Source: Xenorhabdus bovienii SS-2004 (GTDB lineage Bacteria; Pseudomonadota; Gammaproteobacteria; Enterobacterales; Enterobacteriaceae). From it: 64,000 bases of DNA. Positions within the stretch are counted from its first letter, which is position 1. Every line of letters starts with the position of its first letter. Shown here one piece after another: positions 1-8,550 of this stretch. The DNA lies in assembly GCF_000027225.1 (NCBI RefSeq), contig NC_013892.1:2542001-2606000 (forward strand), in the 5' to 3' direction. A model generated the notes under the pieces. The model had not been told where the DNA came from and searched no databases. It was given only the letters and a program-made list of their open reading frames with translations. The position numbers were made by a program, and so were the translations under genes.

Positions 1-279
1 TTTGGCGCTCGTAGCAAACAGACACTCAGGACGTTGCTGGAAAAGTTATCCACTTTTGATGTGGCATTCTGGTGCACCGATAATTTCGGGGCATATGACA
101 TATTGGCTGATGAGAAACATGTCACCGGTAAACTTTATACTCAACGTATTGAACGAGAAAATCTGAACCTGCGTAACAGGCTAAAGCGACTCAATCGCAA
201 GACGCTGGGTTATTCTAAGTCAGTTGAAATGCATGACAAGATCATTGGTACATTCATCGAGCGTGAGTTCTATTATTGA
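1..279 (+). CDS. insB: IS1-family transposase InsB, C-terminal part
   Basis: This is an open reading frame running in from the window edge and stopping at 277-279. The product is the C-terminal part of the InsB/InsAB' DDE transposase, with the family motif CTDNFGAYDI and the downstream run ERENLNLRNRLKRLNRKT, which carries the end of the catalytic domain. It is almost identical to residues encoded at 33417-33700 on the other strand; Thr replaces Ala after KLS and Val replaces Ile after KH. The start and the InsA frame lie upstream of the window. The full transposase is made by a -1 frameshift between insA and insB; that part cannot be seen here. Confidence 0.85.
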   Translation, partial: FGARSKQTLRTLLEKLSTFDVAFWCTDNFGAYDILADEKHVTGKLYTQRIERENLNLRNRLKRLNRKTLGYSKSVEMHDKIIGTFIEREFYY

Positions 280-308
280 TGGCCAATTAACAGGTTGAAT
301 ACACGACC
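1..308 (+). mobile_element. IS1-family element, right part only (cut by window edge)
   Basis: The first 308 bases are the 3' part of an IS1-family element. They match, in the opposite orientation, the complete copy at 33388-34172. The element ends in the terminal repeat at about 287-308, whose outermost bases are acacgacc, the reverse complement of the left end of the other copy. The 5' half lies outside the window. The next bases (from about 336) belong to a decayed IS6-family element, so this IS1 sits in older IS debris. Confidence 0.85.
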
Positions 309-335
309 CAAAAAAGAGGGGAACCATAGATTTTT

Positions 336-422
336 ATGCTCTCGAACAATTCTATTTACTGGCTGCCTAAATAACCGGCAACACCACTTTTGCTAACTTG
401 TCACCGTTAACGCGACATTGCC
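336..422 (+). pseudogene. IS6-family transposase, 3' end relic
   Basis: A short stretch encodes EQFYLLAA followed by a stop. The sequence then runs through the IS6-family 3' untranslated end to the terminal repeat ending gcgacattgcc. It is a diverged copy of the 3' ends at 42433-42519 and 44174-44260. Everything upstream is replaced by IS1, so only about 87 bases of the element survive. Confidence 0.75.
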
Positions 423-456
423 CTTTAGTTCCCTTCTTAAACAAATCTCAGGTTTA

Positions 457-472
457 TTAATGCGACAGAACC
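457..472. repeat. Solitary IS6-family terminal repeat
   Basis: The bases ttaatgcgacagaacc match the outer end of the complete IS6 copies (42304-42319, and in reverse at 43452-43467). No IS6 coding sequence is attached. With the relic at 336-422 it shows that more than one IS6 event took place here. Confidence 0.6.
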
Positions 473-838
473 AGTACACGTAAAACCGTCAATACATCTC
501 CTTCAACTTAGTATATCAGGTCATAATGGGGCCTTACCACTATCTCGCTTTTTTGAAGTTGTACCGACCGGTAAAGAACAGGTGCTGCCACGCAATGTTA
601 GCGGGAGCTGACGACCATTTTCATTTTGCTATCAATATTGCCAGTACCTGTCTACACCGTCGTCTGCCGTTGCTGGGGTTCTGATGAATTGGTCAACTCT
701 GTCCTCATTCGTGGAAAAATGTGTTATTAGACTTTTTATGACTTGTTAACAATAATAAAGCTGATTTGTCTACTTTTTCTGGTTAAGTTATTGCAATCAA
801 GACAACTGGAATGTCATTAACCTTGAGGCTATCTAAAG
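473..838. other. Intergenic, no intact gene; upstream region of the autotransporter
   Basis: No convincing gene is present. One frame around 520-610 reads as a plausible peptide (LPLSRFFEVVPTGKEQVLPR) before a stop and may be a worn-out gene fragment, but I cannot name it. The last 60 bases should hold the promoter of the autotransporter; an AAGG ribosome-binding sequence lies at 835-838. Confidence 0.4.
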
Positions 839-847
839 GTGTTACTT

Positions 848-3800
848 ATGAAGATATGCAAGCAAGCTTTAATGCCTATCGCGATTAAATTAGCTTTGTT
901 TTTTCCTGGAGTAAGTGTTAATGCAATAGCCGCTTCATCATGCGGTTCTTCAAATACAACGACGATTATTTCTGATAATGAGGCAGAACCCTGTAATTTA
1001 TCAAATGGCGAAAATCTGACTATTAATCAAAGTGCATCCATTGATATTCCTCAAGGGCAGACAGATAACTCGGATAGATACGGCCTGAAAAAAAGTGCGG
1101 TCAATGTTGGTGGTAACAATGATGTGGCTCCTGTGACGTCTATCGATCACATTGAAAATCACGGGATTTTGAAAGGAGACAGTGGAATTACAGTAACTTA
1201 TAGTGGTTCTGTTGGAAAGCTGCTTAATCATGGTGTCATAAGTGGCGCTTCAGGAGGTGTGTGGGTTTCTGGCCATATGAATACGTTAGATAATTATGGC
1301 GTAATCAAAGCCGAAAATATTGATACCGCACTCTATTCAGTCATGCTCAGTCAGGCGTTGAACCAAAAGAATGGCAGTCAAGGAAGTATTGATACCATTT
1401 TTAACCGGGAGGGGGGATCGATTGATGGAATATCTGTCAGAATGGCAAAACTTAATACGCTTGATAATCATGGGACGTTGACATCTCAGGTGAATTTTGC
1501 CGGCTCTACGGGCGGAACGCTCATTGTTGATAGTGGTGGTCATGTCGGCACTTTTAATAACTATGGATCAGTGACTGGACCCAATCATGGCATTGTAATT
1601 ACAGGAGGAGGCTATCTCGAAAACGTCAATAATCAGGCCGGGAGTAAAGGTATCATGACTGGGCAGGATGCCATTCAGGTCACCGGGCAAGACACGTCTG
1701 ATTCCCAAAAAAAATCATCCAACATTAAACAAATCACCAACGCTTCGTTCATACGTGGAAAGCACAATGGCATTTCTATCGACGATAAAGGAACTGTTGA
1801 TACTATAACGAATTTAGATGGTGGAGTGATACAAGGGGATAAATTTTCTATAAATAATAAGGGAACCTTAATCAACGGCATTGATAATGCGGGCACGATT
1901 GACGGCGATGTTGAGCTTGGAAGCGCCAGCCTTTATATGTCTGGCCCGAATGCAATCCTTAAAGGCAATGTTTCTGGGACGAAAGATTCGGTTGTCACCA
2001 TAGGGTCAAAAGATGCTATGACCAAAAATCTTAATCTTTCCTTTACTCACAACATGAATGCCGGAGCGGTTAGAATATTATCAGAAAATGCGTTAACTCT
2101 GGGTGACGGACACACAACCGGAAGCATCTTCAGTGACATAAATAATGAAGGCCGCCTTAATTTCAACCACAGCGATAAAACAACTTATAGCCATATCATA
2201 AGCGGAACAGGCTCAGTTCATCAAGTGGGGAGTGGCACAACCCTTTTGACGGGAGAAAATACCTATACCGGCGAGACAAAAATCGACTCGGGGACGTTGC
2301 AACTCGGTGATAACGGAACGACAGGAAGTATTGATAAAACTTCCAGAGTGGCAATCGGACAGTCTGGGGTGCTGGCTTTTGATCATAATAACAATATTAC
2401 CTTTTCCAATAATATCTCTGGTACTGGGGGTGTGGAGCATGTTGGTAAAGGAATGACTATTCTGAGTGGTCAGAATACGTATGTTGGAAAAACTAATATC
2501 AAATCTGGCACGTTACAGTTTAACACCCGAAATAATGGGCCGGACACTCGCTTAGTTGCCATCGGGTCTGAAGGTACTCTGGCACTCAATTTGAATGGAA
2601 CAAACCGTTTTGACGGTGTGATTTCCGGCAATGGTCATCTCGGGAAGATTGGTGCTGGCACCACAACACTCAGCTCGAATTCCTCTGACTTTACAGGGTC
2701 AACGGGTGTTGAGGAAGGAACCCTTATCGTTGACGGGAAACTGGGTACAGCTGCTTCGACCTTTAATGTGAAAAATGGAAGCACGGTTAATGGTTCCGGC
2801 ACAATAGGCGGCACTGCAACGATTGAAAACGGGGGCCACCTTGTCGGCAAGCAGGGTGATACCTTAACATTTGGTCATGATCTTATTCTTGGCCACGGTG
2901 CAAATGTCGGTATTTCACTGGGAGCGGCGGAGACTTCTACGTCTGCGTTATTTAATGTGCGTGGCAACCTGACATTGGCAGGCACGCTTAACGTCACCAA
3001 CCTTGGTGGTTTCTCAGCGGGTGAATACGATATCTTCCATTATGGCGGCACCTTAACAAACAATCGAATGACGCTCACTGGCGGAGAACCCGGAACTCTC
3101 TCTCTCGATACGAGCAGAGACAAGAAAGTTTACCTCACCAATACGGGCGGCATGCTTCTGAACTATTGGGATGGCGGAGATGCCGGCAAACATAGCAATG
3201 GTGTTGTTGACGGGGGAAGCGGCGTCTGGCAGGTCGGTGGAAGGAATAACTGGACGTCAAAAACAGGGTGGCCAAATGCCAGTTGGAGCAATGCCGATCA
3301 GTTTGCCATCTTCTCCGGTACCGCAGGAAAGGTGCAGGTTGATAATGGCGGTGGCCAAGTCACCGTCAATGGTATGCAATTTGGCACCGAGGGTTATACC
3401 CTCACCGGCGCCCCGCTGCTTTTAAAAAATGACAATACAGGCAGTGCCAAAATCCGTGTCGGCACCGGCAATCAGTCAGCGGCGGGCAGTACAGCCACGA
3501 TTGAGTCAAACCTGACGGGTTCAGCGACACTTGAAACCACTGATTACGGTACTCTGGTTTTAAAAGGGAAGAACGATTACACAGGCGGCACGAAAGTGAC
3601 ACAGGGTATTCTTCAGCTCGGTGACGGCGGCACTACGGGGAGTATCTCTGGGGATGTTGTCACAGGAGATAAAGGTACGCTTGCCTTTAACCGTTCAAAT
3701 ACAGTGACATTTGGCGGTCATATCACGGGCAAGGGAAATCTGGTTCAGAACGGGGGCGGTACAACTCTTCTGACGGGCGGGAATAACTATACAGGCACGA

Positions 3801-5371
3801 CAGAAATACAAAAAGGAACCCTTCGTCAAGGCGCAAAGGCGGCTTTCAGCACGGTTTCTTCCTATACAATCGGACAGAATGGTACGCTTGATATGGGGGG
3901 ATTTAATACAACAATTTCCGCGTTAAGTAACAATGGCAGAGTGCTGGTTGGCGGAGATAATCAAACTGTAGGACGTATGTTGACAGTGGCGGGTGATTAC
4001 AGTGGCAATAACGGTACGGTGAGTTTATCAACGGCATTGGCGGCTGATAACTCAAAGACTGACAAACTTGTGGTGAATGGCAGTACATCAGGTACAACGC
4101 AGCTCGCGATCAAAAATGTCGGCGGAACGGGCGCAAAAACGCAGGAAGGTATCAAGGTGATTGATGTGCAAGGTTCATCGGACGGAACTTTCAATTTAGT
4201 GGCTGACTATCATTATCAGGGAGACCCCGCCATTGTCGCGGGTGCCTATGCCTACCGTCTCTATAAGAATGGCACTGATAATTCGGATGGAAACTGGTAT
4301 TTGCGATCGTCGTTAACCCGTGCAAAACCCAATCCAGAACCGGCACAACATTATCAGGCAGGGGTTAGCGTTTACGAAACTTATGGCCGGATTTTGCAGA
4401 CACTGAATGCGCCGGAATCTTTGCGTGACCGGATTGGAGGACGTCAATATCCGTTGCCTGACATAGATGAGTTCAGAAGCGCCGAGGGTAAAGACAGTAC
4501 AGACGAGAGTACAAACCCGACGCCCAATGGGGTATGGGGACGGCTGACCGCTTCTCACGGTAAATTGTCGCCACGTGTGACAACATCGGGTGCTGATGCG
4601 ACTACCTATAACCTGTTCCGTGCTCAGATAGGTATGGACAAACGTTTTTATGAAAATAACCAAGGCTCCTTGGATGGCGGCGTTTTCCTACAATATTCGA
4701 ATATTGATGCCAAAGTCGGCTCTGTGCATGGTGAAGGTGACATTCGGGCAAAGGGTTACACGGTCGGGGCGACCAGTACGTGGTACAGCAAGAATCAGTT
4801 CTATTTGGATGGGTTGGCTCAGGTGACCTACTTTAATAATGACCTGAATTCAAAGACGGCCAGCCAGCCTTTGGGCAATAATAAGTCCGCCCTGGGATAT
4901 GCCTTGAGTCTGGAAGCAGGACAAGCGTTTGATTTGAGTCCGAGATGGTCACTGACTCCACAAGCACAGCTTATGTTCTCTTCTGTTAATATGAACGGAT
5001 TCCATGATCCGTTTGGTGCCAGAATCCACTTTAACCAAAGTAAAAGTATGAAACTCCGTGTTGGCACGACAATAGATTACCGTCAAAAGTGGCACGACTC
5101 TCTGAGTAAAGAGGAAAAATCCACCCATTTATATGGCTTTATCAATATAAATCAGGAAGTTTTGGGGCGCAGTGACTTGACTGACGTTGCCAATGTTGGC
5201 TTTATCAGTGGTAACGACCGCACTTGGGGAGGCATGGGGACAGGCGGCTCTTACAGTTGGGGGAATGGCAAATATCTCATCCATGGTGAAATTTCAGCCA
5301 ATTCTAGCCTGAATAATTTTGCTGATAGCTACGATATGAAGGCCAAAATTGGCATCAAGAGAGCATGGTGA
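848..5371 (+). CDS. Type V autotransporter with beta-strand repeat passenger
   Basis: This encodes a 1507-residue outer-membrane autotransporter. An N-terminal signal peptide (MKICKQALMPIAIKLALFF, cleavage near the Ala-Ile-Ala-Ala stretch) is followed by a passenger of more than 1100 residues. The passenger is rich in Gly, Asn, Thr and Ser and folds as a beta-solenoid: repeated units of the type GTTLLTGENTYTGETKI and GTLQLGDNGTTGSI are visible at roughly 2225-2330, 2440-2520, 3550-3645 and 3745-3830. From about residue 1220 the C-terminal porin domain begins (NGVWGRLTASHGK) and ends in a terminal Trp, as expected for BAM insertion. I chose ATG 848 over GTG 839 because an AAGG sequence lies nine bases upstream. 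The passenger shows no obvious protease or lipase triad; adhesion or aggregation is the natural inference, the target unknown. It stands alone between IS debris and a convergent operon. Confidence 0.9.
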   Translation: MKICKQALMPIAIKLALFFPGVSVNAIAASSCGSSNTTTIISDNEAEPCNLSNGENLTINQSASIDIPQGQTDNSDRYGLKKSAVNVGGNNDVAPVTSIDHIENHGILKGDSGITVTYSGSVGKLLNHGVISGASGGVWVSGHMNTLDNYGVIKAENIDTALYSVMLSQALNQKNGSQGSIDTIFNREGGSIDGISVRMAKLNTLDNHGTLTSQVNFAGSTGGTLIVDSGGHVGTFNNYGSVTGPNHGIVITGGGYLENVNNQAGSKGIMTGQDAIQVTGQDTSDSQKKSSNIKQITNASFIRGKHNGISIDDKGTVDTITNLDGGVIQGDKFSINNKGTLINGIDNAGTIDGDVELGSASLYMSGPNAILKGNVSGTKDSVVTIGSKDAMTKNLNLSFTHNMNAGAVRILSENALTLGDGHTTGSIFSDINNEGRLNFNHSDKTTYSHIISGTGSVHQVGSGTTLLTGENTYTGETKIDSGTLQLGDNGTTGSIDKTSRVAIGQSGVLAFDHNNNITFSNNISGTGGVEHVGKGMTILSGQNTYVGKTNIKSGTLQFNTRNNGPDTRLVAIGSEGTLALNLNGTNRFDGVISGNGHLGKIGAGTTTLSSNSSDFTGSTGVEEGTLIVDGKLGTAASTFNVKNGSTVNGSGTIGGTATIENGGHLVGKQGDTLTFGHDLILGHGANVGISLGAAETSTSALFNVRGNLTLAGTLNVTNLGGFSAGEYDIFHYGGTLTNNRMTLTGGEPGTLSLDTSRDKKVYLTNTGGMLLNYWDGGDAGKHSNGVVDGGSGVWQVGGRNNWTSKTGWPNASWSNADQFAIFSGTAGKVQVDNGGGQVTVNGMQFGTEGYTLTGAPLLLKNDNTGSAKIRVGTGNQSAAGSTATIESNLTGSATLETTDYGTLVLKGKNDYTGGTKVTQGILQLGDGGTTGSISGDVVTGDKGTLAFNRSNTVTFGGHITGKGNLVQNGGGTTLLTGGNNYTGTTEIQKGTLRQGAKAAFSTVSSYTIGQNGTLDMGGFNTTISALSNNGRVLVGGDNQTVGRMLTVAGDYSGNNGTVSLSTALAADNSKTDKLVVNGSTSGTTQLAIKNVGGTGAKTQEGIKVIDVQGSSDGTFNLVADYHYQGDPAIVAGAYAYRLYKNGTDNSDGNWYLRSSLTRAKPNPEPAQHYQAGVSVYETYGRILQTLNAPESLRDRIGGRQYPLPDIDEFRSAEGKDSTDESTNPTPNGVWGRLTASHGKLSPRVTTSGADATTYNLFRAQIGMDKRFYENNQGSLDGGVFLQYSNIDAKVGSVHGEGDIRAKGYTVGATSTWYSKNQFYLDGLAQVTYFNNDLNSKTASQPLGNNKSALGYALSLEAGQAFDLSPRWSLTPQAQLMFSSVNMNGFHDPFGARIHFNQSKSMKLRVGTTIDYRQKWHDSLSKEEKSTHLYGFININQEVLGRSDLTDVANVGFISGNDRTWGGMGTGGSYSWGNGKYLIHGEISANSSLNNFADSYDMKAKIGIKRAW

Positions 5372-5396
5372 TTAAATCAGTGCCACTGTCACTAAC

Positions 5397-5422
5397 AAAA
5401 ACCGTGGGGATAATTCCCCACG
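5397..5422 (-). terminator. Rho-independent terminator after the lectin operon
   Basis: An eight-base-pair stem (5403-5410 with 5415-5422, CGTGGGGA/TCCCCACG, loop TAAT) is followed on the minus strand by a run of five U residues (AAAAA at 5397-5401 on the plus strand). It sits between the convergent autotransporter and lectin operon and may act weakly in the other direction too. Confidence 0.75.
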
Positions 5423-5463
5423 ATGGAAATTTCAGCGGGTTTCACTGATGGTAAGACAGGTAT

Positions 5464-5862
5464 TTATCCTTCATGGGTCCATCCCACCAGACAGACAAAA
5501 AAGTCATTATAATCAATTGAGCCACCAAAATCCTCAAAGGCCGCACAATAGGTATATCCCAGTGTTGGAGATCCCGCACTTGGCGTTATCAGATTTGCGC
5601 TAAAGGAATTATCAAGTTTCTGACTTTCTGGACAATCAACAACGCAAATAAGCTCTCCATCCGATCCTGTATATTCAAATGAGCTGGAGTATTTATAGAT
5701 TGAAGCATCGCCATCCTCATTTTTTGTCCATGTACCGTAAATAGTTCCGGTGCTTTTATCGGTTAGTGTTATTGTATAATCATAACCCGCTTCGGTCATA
5801 AAGTAATATGAGACATACCACCCGCTTTTTATTGCAACAAATGAAAGGGTTTTCGTTGCCAT
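5464..5862 (-). CDS. Small LecB-like (PA-IIL type) lectin candidate
   Basis: This encodes 132 residues with no signal peptide or membrane segment, rich in aromatic residues and predicted beta. The C-terminal 24 residues carry FEDFGGSIDYNDFFVC and then GW and a C-terminal Gly. The calcium and sugar loop of LecB-type fucose/mannose lectins reads EDGTDNDYNDA and ends at a C-terminal Gly whose carboxylate coordinates calcium in the partner subunit. Glu110, Asp117, Asn119, Asp120 and the terminal Gly132 match. The loop is one residue longer and the middle Asp is missing, so calcium binding may differ. LecB itself is 114 residues long. A strong AGGGAGAT ribosome site precedes the ATG. It is the last gene of a minus-strand operon, 20 bases after the Ig-like gene. 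The alternative is a DUF4114-like DYND fold. Family assignment is by motif only. Confidence 0.55.
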   Translation of the reverse strand: MATKTLSFVAIKSGWYVSYYFMTEAGYDYTITLTDKSTGTIYGTWTKNEDGDASIYKYSSSFEYTGSDGELICVVDCPESQKLDNSFSANLITPSAGSPTLGYTYCAAFEDFGGSIDYNDFFVCLVGWTHEG

Positions 5863-5882
5863 GATTAATATCTCCCTAATTT

Positions 5883-6830
5883 TTATTTGGTGTATTTTAT
5901 GCTGCCGATATAATTATTGGCCGTAGCTGATATAATACAATACCCGCCTATTTTACCTTTTAGGTTTATTTTGAATTGTCCGTATTCATCTGTAGACATG
6001 GATTGTATCGTATCGGGGTTATAGCCAATGTCCAGTACGGCATTGATATTATGAGCCAAGTCTATTTTATAATAGACGGTCGCATTTTTAATTTGTTTAA
6101 GTGTCTGTTTATCGTGAACCTGAATTGTAATTATTTCATATTCTTCGCTAATTTGTTCTTTTCCTGTTATTTCTAATATTGCTTCATTTGTAGGTGAGAA
6201 ATACAACTCAGTCGTATTGAGTGTAGAGCCTGATGATACTTGGATTGAGAAAAAACCATCAGCACGTGAAGTTGAACAGAAAACAACTTTTCCATCCTGA
6301 TCTGTGATACAGGAAGACGGCGCAATACTCATATTATCGTTGGAGACAATGTGTATTGGCACACCGGATACCGACTTCTTTTTTTCATCTAAGGCCGTGA
6401 TGAGTACAACATTCGGTGTGTAATCATTGGCCGGCATCCCATTCGTCAAAACTTCCGTTTTCAGGGAGGCAATTACCGGAAATGGTGAAGGATCTGACTT
6501 TATAATTGTGACGCTGCTGGTTACCGAATCCGATGTGTTTCCGGCACAGTCGGTGACGGTATAGAAAATATTGTAGCTACCAAGAGGAATCGTAGAAAAA
6601 GGTATGGTTATTTCATAAGCGGGATAATCTTTATTTGCATTTGTAATATAATAGAGAATTGACGATAGATATTGATTCAGATGAACAATGATAACATCAC
6701 CAATATGGACGGCCTCATAGTGATTTATTTTTATCACCAGTATGGATTGATCCAATTTTGATAAGTCAATGGCTCCATCGTAACTTTGTGGTAAAAAAGG
6801 CGCAACAAGGCTGTTTTTCTTTATAGGCAT
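5883..6830 (-). CDS. Ig-like-domain protein (Big-1-like), signal-less
   Basis: This encodes 315 residues with no signal peptide or transmembrane segment. Three beta-sandwich modules can be traced. An N-terminal module of about 110 residues contains VTDCAGNTSDSVT, typical of bacterial Ig-like repeats. A central Big-1 or invasin-like module (about 118-215) contains the pattern GVPIHIVSNDN then CITDQDGKVVFCSTSRADGF. A C-terminal module (about 218-315) has the same layout, with STDEYGQFKINLKGK. The ribosome site is GAGGTC. It lies between the larger beta-rich protein and the lectin-like gene. The absence of a secretion signal is odd for Big-1 domains, which normally sit on surface proteins; export by another route or release by lysis would have to be invoked. 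The function is not recognised. Confidence 0.6.
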   Translation of the reverse strand: MPIKKNSLVAPFLPQSYDGAIDLSKLDQSILVIKINHYEAVHIGDVIIVHLNQYLSSILYYITNANKDYPAYEITIPFSTIPLGSYNIFYTVTDCAGNTSDSVTSSVTIIKSDPSPFPVIASLKTEVLTNGMPANDYTPNVVLITALDEKKKSVSGVPIHIVSNDNMSIAPSSCITDQDGKVVFCSTSRADGFFSIQVSSGSTLNTTELYFSPTNEAILEITGKEQISEEYEIITIQVHDKQTLKQIKNATVYYKIDLAHNINAVLDIGYNPDTIQSMSTDEYGQFKINLKGKIGGYCIISATANNYIGSIKYTK

Positions 6831-6919
6831 ACAATGACCTCTTCACAAAACAAACCATTTTATTGATAAGGGGGACATGCTAATAACAGTGGCTATCAGC
6901 ATGTTAAATATTTGGGTTA

Positions 6920-8428
6920 TTAAGGTGCAACCGTGTCGAATCCTCGGGTGAAAAGTTGCGATTTCTGATTCTGGGCAAGACGGCTATAGTCTATTGAAAT
7001 CGAACCTTCAAAATCCCCCTGTATTGTGTCATAACCGAGAAGTTTATCGGCCGCGATGGTGTGCTTATAATAACCACTATCAATTTCTTTCTGTTGTACA
7101 ATGTGATTTTCAGTGACCACAATTGGTAGAGGACGGGCGGGTGTTTCTGTATCGACGCAGTATGAAATATAGGCTTTAATCGTAATAGAATCACCCTCGG
7201 CTATTTTATTCAGGTCATTAGCGGTAGCGGCTACTGGCAGCCAGACCTCAATTCCTTTGTTACCGATACTGTGGATATTGATTGACTGATATATACCAAT
7301 AAATAAGCCGAACTGGTCATGTACCTCTGGTGCATCTAAAGTCCGGCTTTGGTCATTAGGACTTGGGTTGTTATTGCCGCCACTATCATAACTGATGTAA
7401 TTCGGTTCGGACCCAACTAAGTTGCCTCCCTGATCAAGAGCAGCATAGCTGATAAAATTGGTTCCGTTATACATATCGCTATAAGCCACTTTAAATCTAA
7501 AATATCCATCTTCGGCAACCGCTACCTCCCCGAAGATCAGGTTTTTTTTATAAATGTGTTTATCATCATCCGTCACAAATCCGATGATGAAATCACCGGG
7601 ATGTAAATGATTATTCTGCGGGATCATGAAATGGAAATAATCGGGTTGATCTGGCCTTGTTAAAGTGGAGGACTGATATGTTTCCTCAATGATGGGTGGA
7701 TCGAAGTCGTCGGAAACAGCAATTGGAGAAGACGTAATAAACATAACTTGTTTTTGATTGTATACCCTCCGACTGAATATTGTTTCAAACCCGATGAATT
7801 GAGCAATACCGGTAGTGGCGTATATTTTAAGGTTAACAGCCGATTTTGTTGATTTCTGGACTAAATAGTCATAATACTGTTTTTGATCATCAACTTCATA
7901 AGGCAAAATTTCAACATCGTCTACAGTAAATATCCGCACAGGACCTGTGGCACGAATCTGAATATCATATTTTGAAATTGAACCTCCGCTCACTCCCATC
8001 GGATTGATCGACGCCAGAATGAATGGATTGCTTGATGTAGGAGGAGTGCCTGATAAGCCAACGGGACTCGGGTCATACAGATAAGATGATGAACCTCTTA
8101 GCACGCAGCTATCGGGGATCAGTTCTGGGTTTTCTACAGGTTTATAGTCTACCGATCCTTTTGGACTGCTTGCTGACTTCGCGGTAAACGAGATTTTGTA
8201 ATCAGCGTCAGTGTCGTCTGCAAGAAATATCATTTGTTGGATAAAATTAGTTTTAACAACGGTGCCTGGGAATTTCTTTATTAAATGTACCCCTTGTGAA
8301 CTAACAATATCAATTTCTGTATTTGCACTAATATTTGTCTCACCACTCACGGTTACAGTCACCCTAAAGGGTTGGCCTTTGATAATATTAGAGAGGGTTG
8401 CAGGAAGTATATCTATCTTTCCAGCCAT
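6920..8428 (-). CDS. Large beta-rich protein of unknown function, first gene of the lectin operon
   Basis: This encodes 502 residues starting at an ATG behind a strong AAAGGAGT ribosome site. No signal peptide, membrane span or catalytic motif was seen. The N-terminal 95 residues look like an Ig-like module (PFRVTVTVSGETNISANTEI). The middle holds a block with LSGTPPTSSNPFILASINP, and later modules repeat the theme 'H-x-G-D-x-I' (HPGDFIIGFVTDDD; AEGDSITIKAYISY), also found in the N-terminal module of the next gene (HIGDVIIVHL). The two large proteins are therefore probably built from related units. An 89-base gap separates it from the next gene; the promoter must lie in the 122 bases left between it and IS630 at 8551. 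I do not recognise the family. Confidence 0.55.
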   Translation of the reverse strand: MAGKIDILPATLSNIIKGQPFRVTVTVSGETNISANTEIDIVSSQGVHLIKKFPGTVVKTNFIQQMIFLADDTDADYKISFTAKSASSPKGSVDYKPVENPELIPDSCVLRGSSSYLYDPSPVGLSGTPPTSSNPFILASINPMGVSGGSISKYDIQIRATGPVRIFTVDDVEILPYEVDDQKQYYDYLVQKSTKSAVNLKIYATTGIAQFIGFETIFSRRVYNQKQVMFITSSPIAVSDDFDPPIIEETYQSSTLTRPDQPDYFHFMIPQNNHLHPGDFIIGFVTDDDKHIYKKNLIFGEVAVAEDGYFRFKVAYSDMYNGTNFISYAALDQGGNLVGSEPNYISYDSGGNNNPSPNDQSRTLDAPEVHDQFGLFIGIYQSINIHSIGNKGIEVWLPVAATANDLNKIAEGDSITIKAYISYCVDTETPARPLPIVVTENHIVQQKEIDSGYYKHTIAADKLLGYDTIQGDFEGSISIDYSRLAQNQKSQLFTRGFDTVAP

Positions 8429-8550
8429 TATATTACTCCTTTCAAAGATTAAGGTTTATTAATAACTTATAATTGACTTTATGGTTTCAAAAGATATAAT
8501 AAAGCGTTATGTTTAATTGCTTATATTTATTAAGAATAAACATTGAAATA

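Noticed and set aside
5883..8428. Interpretation of the Ig-like proteins as inverse autotransporters or invasins
   Set aside because: No signal peptide, no LysM and no beta-barrel domain are present in either protein.
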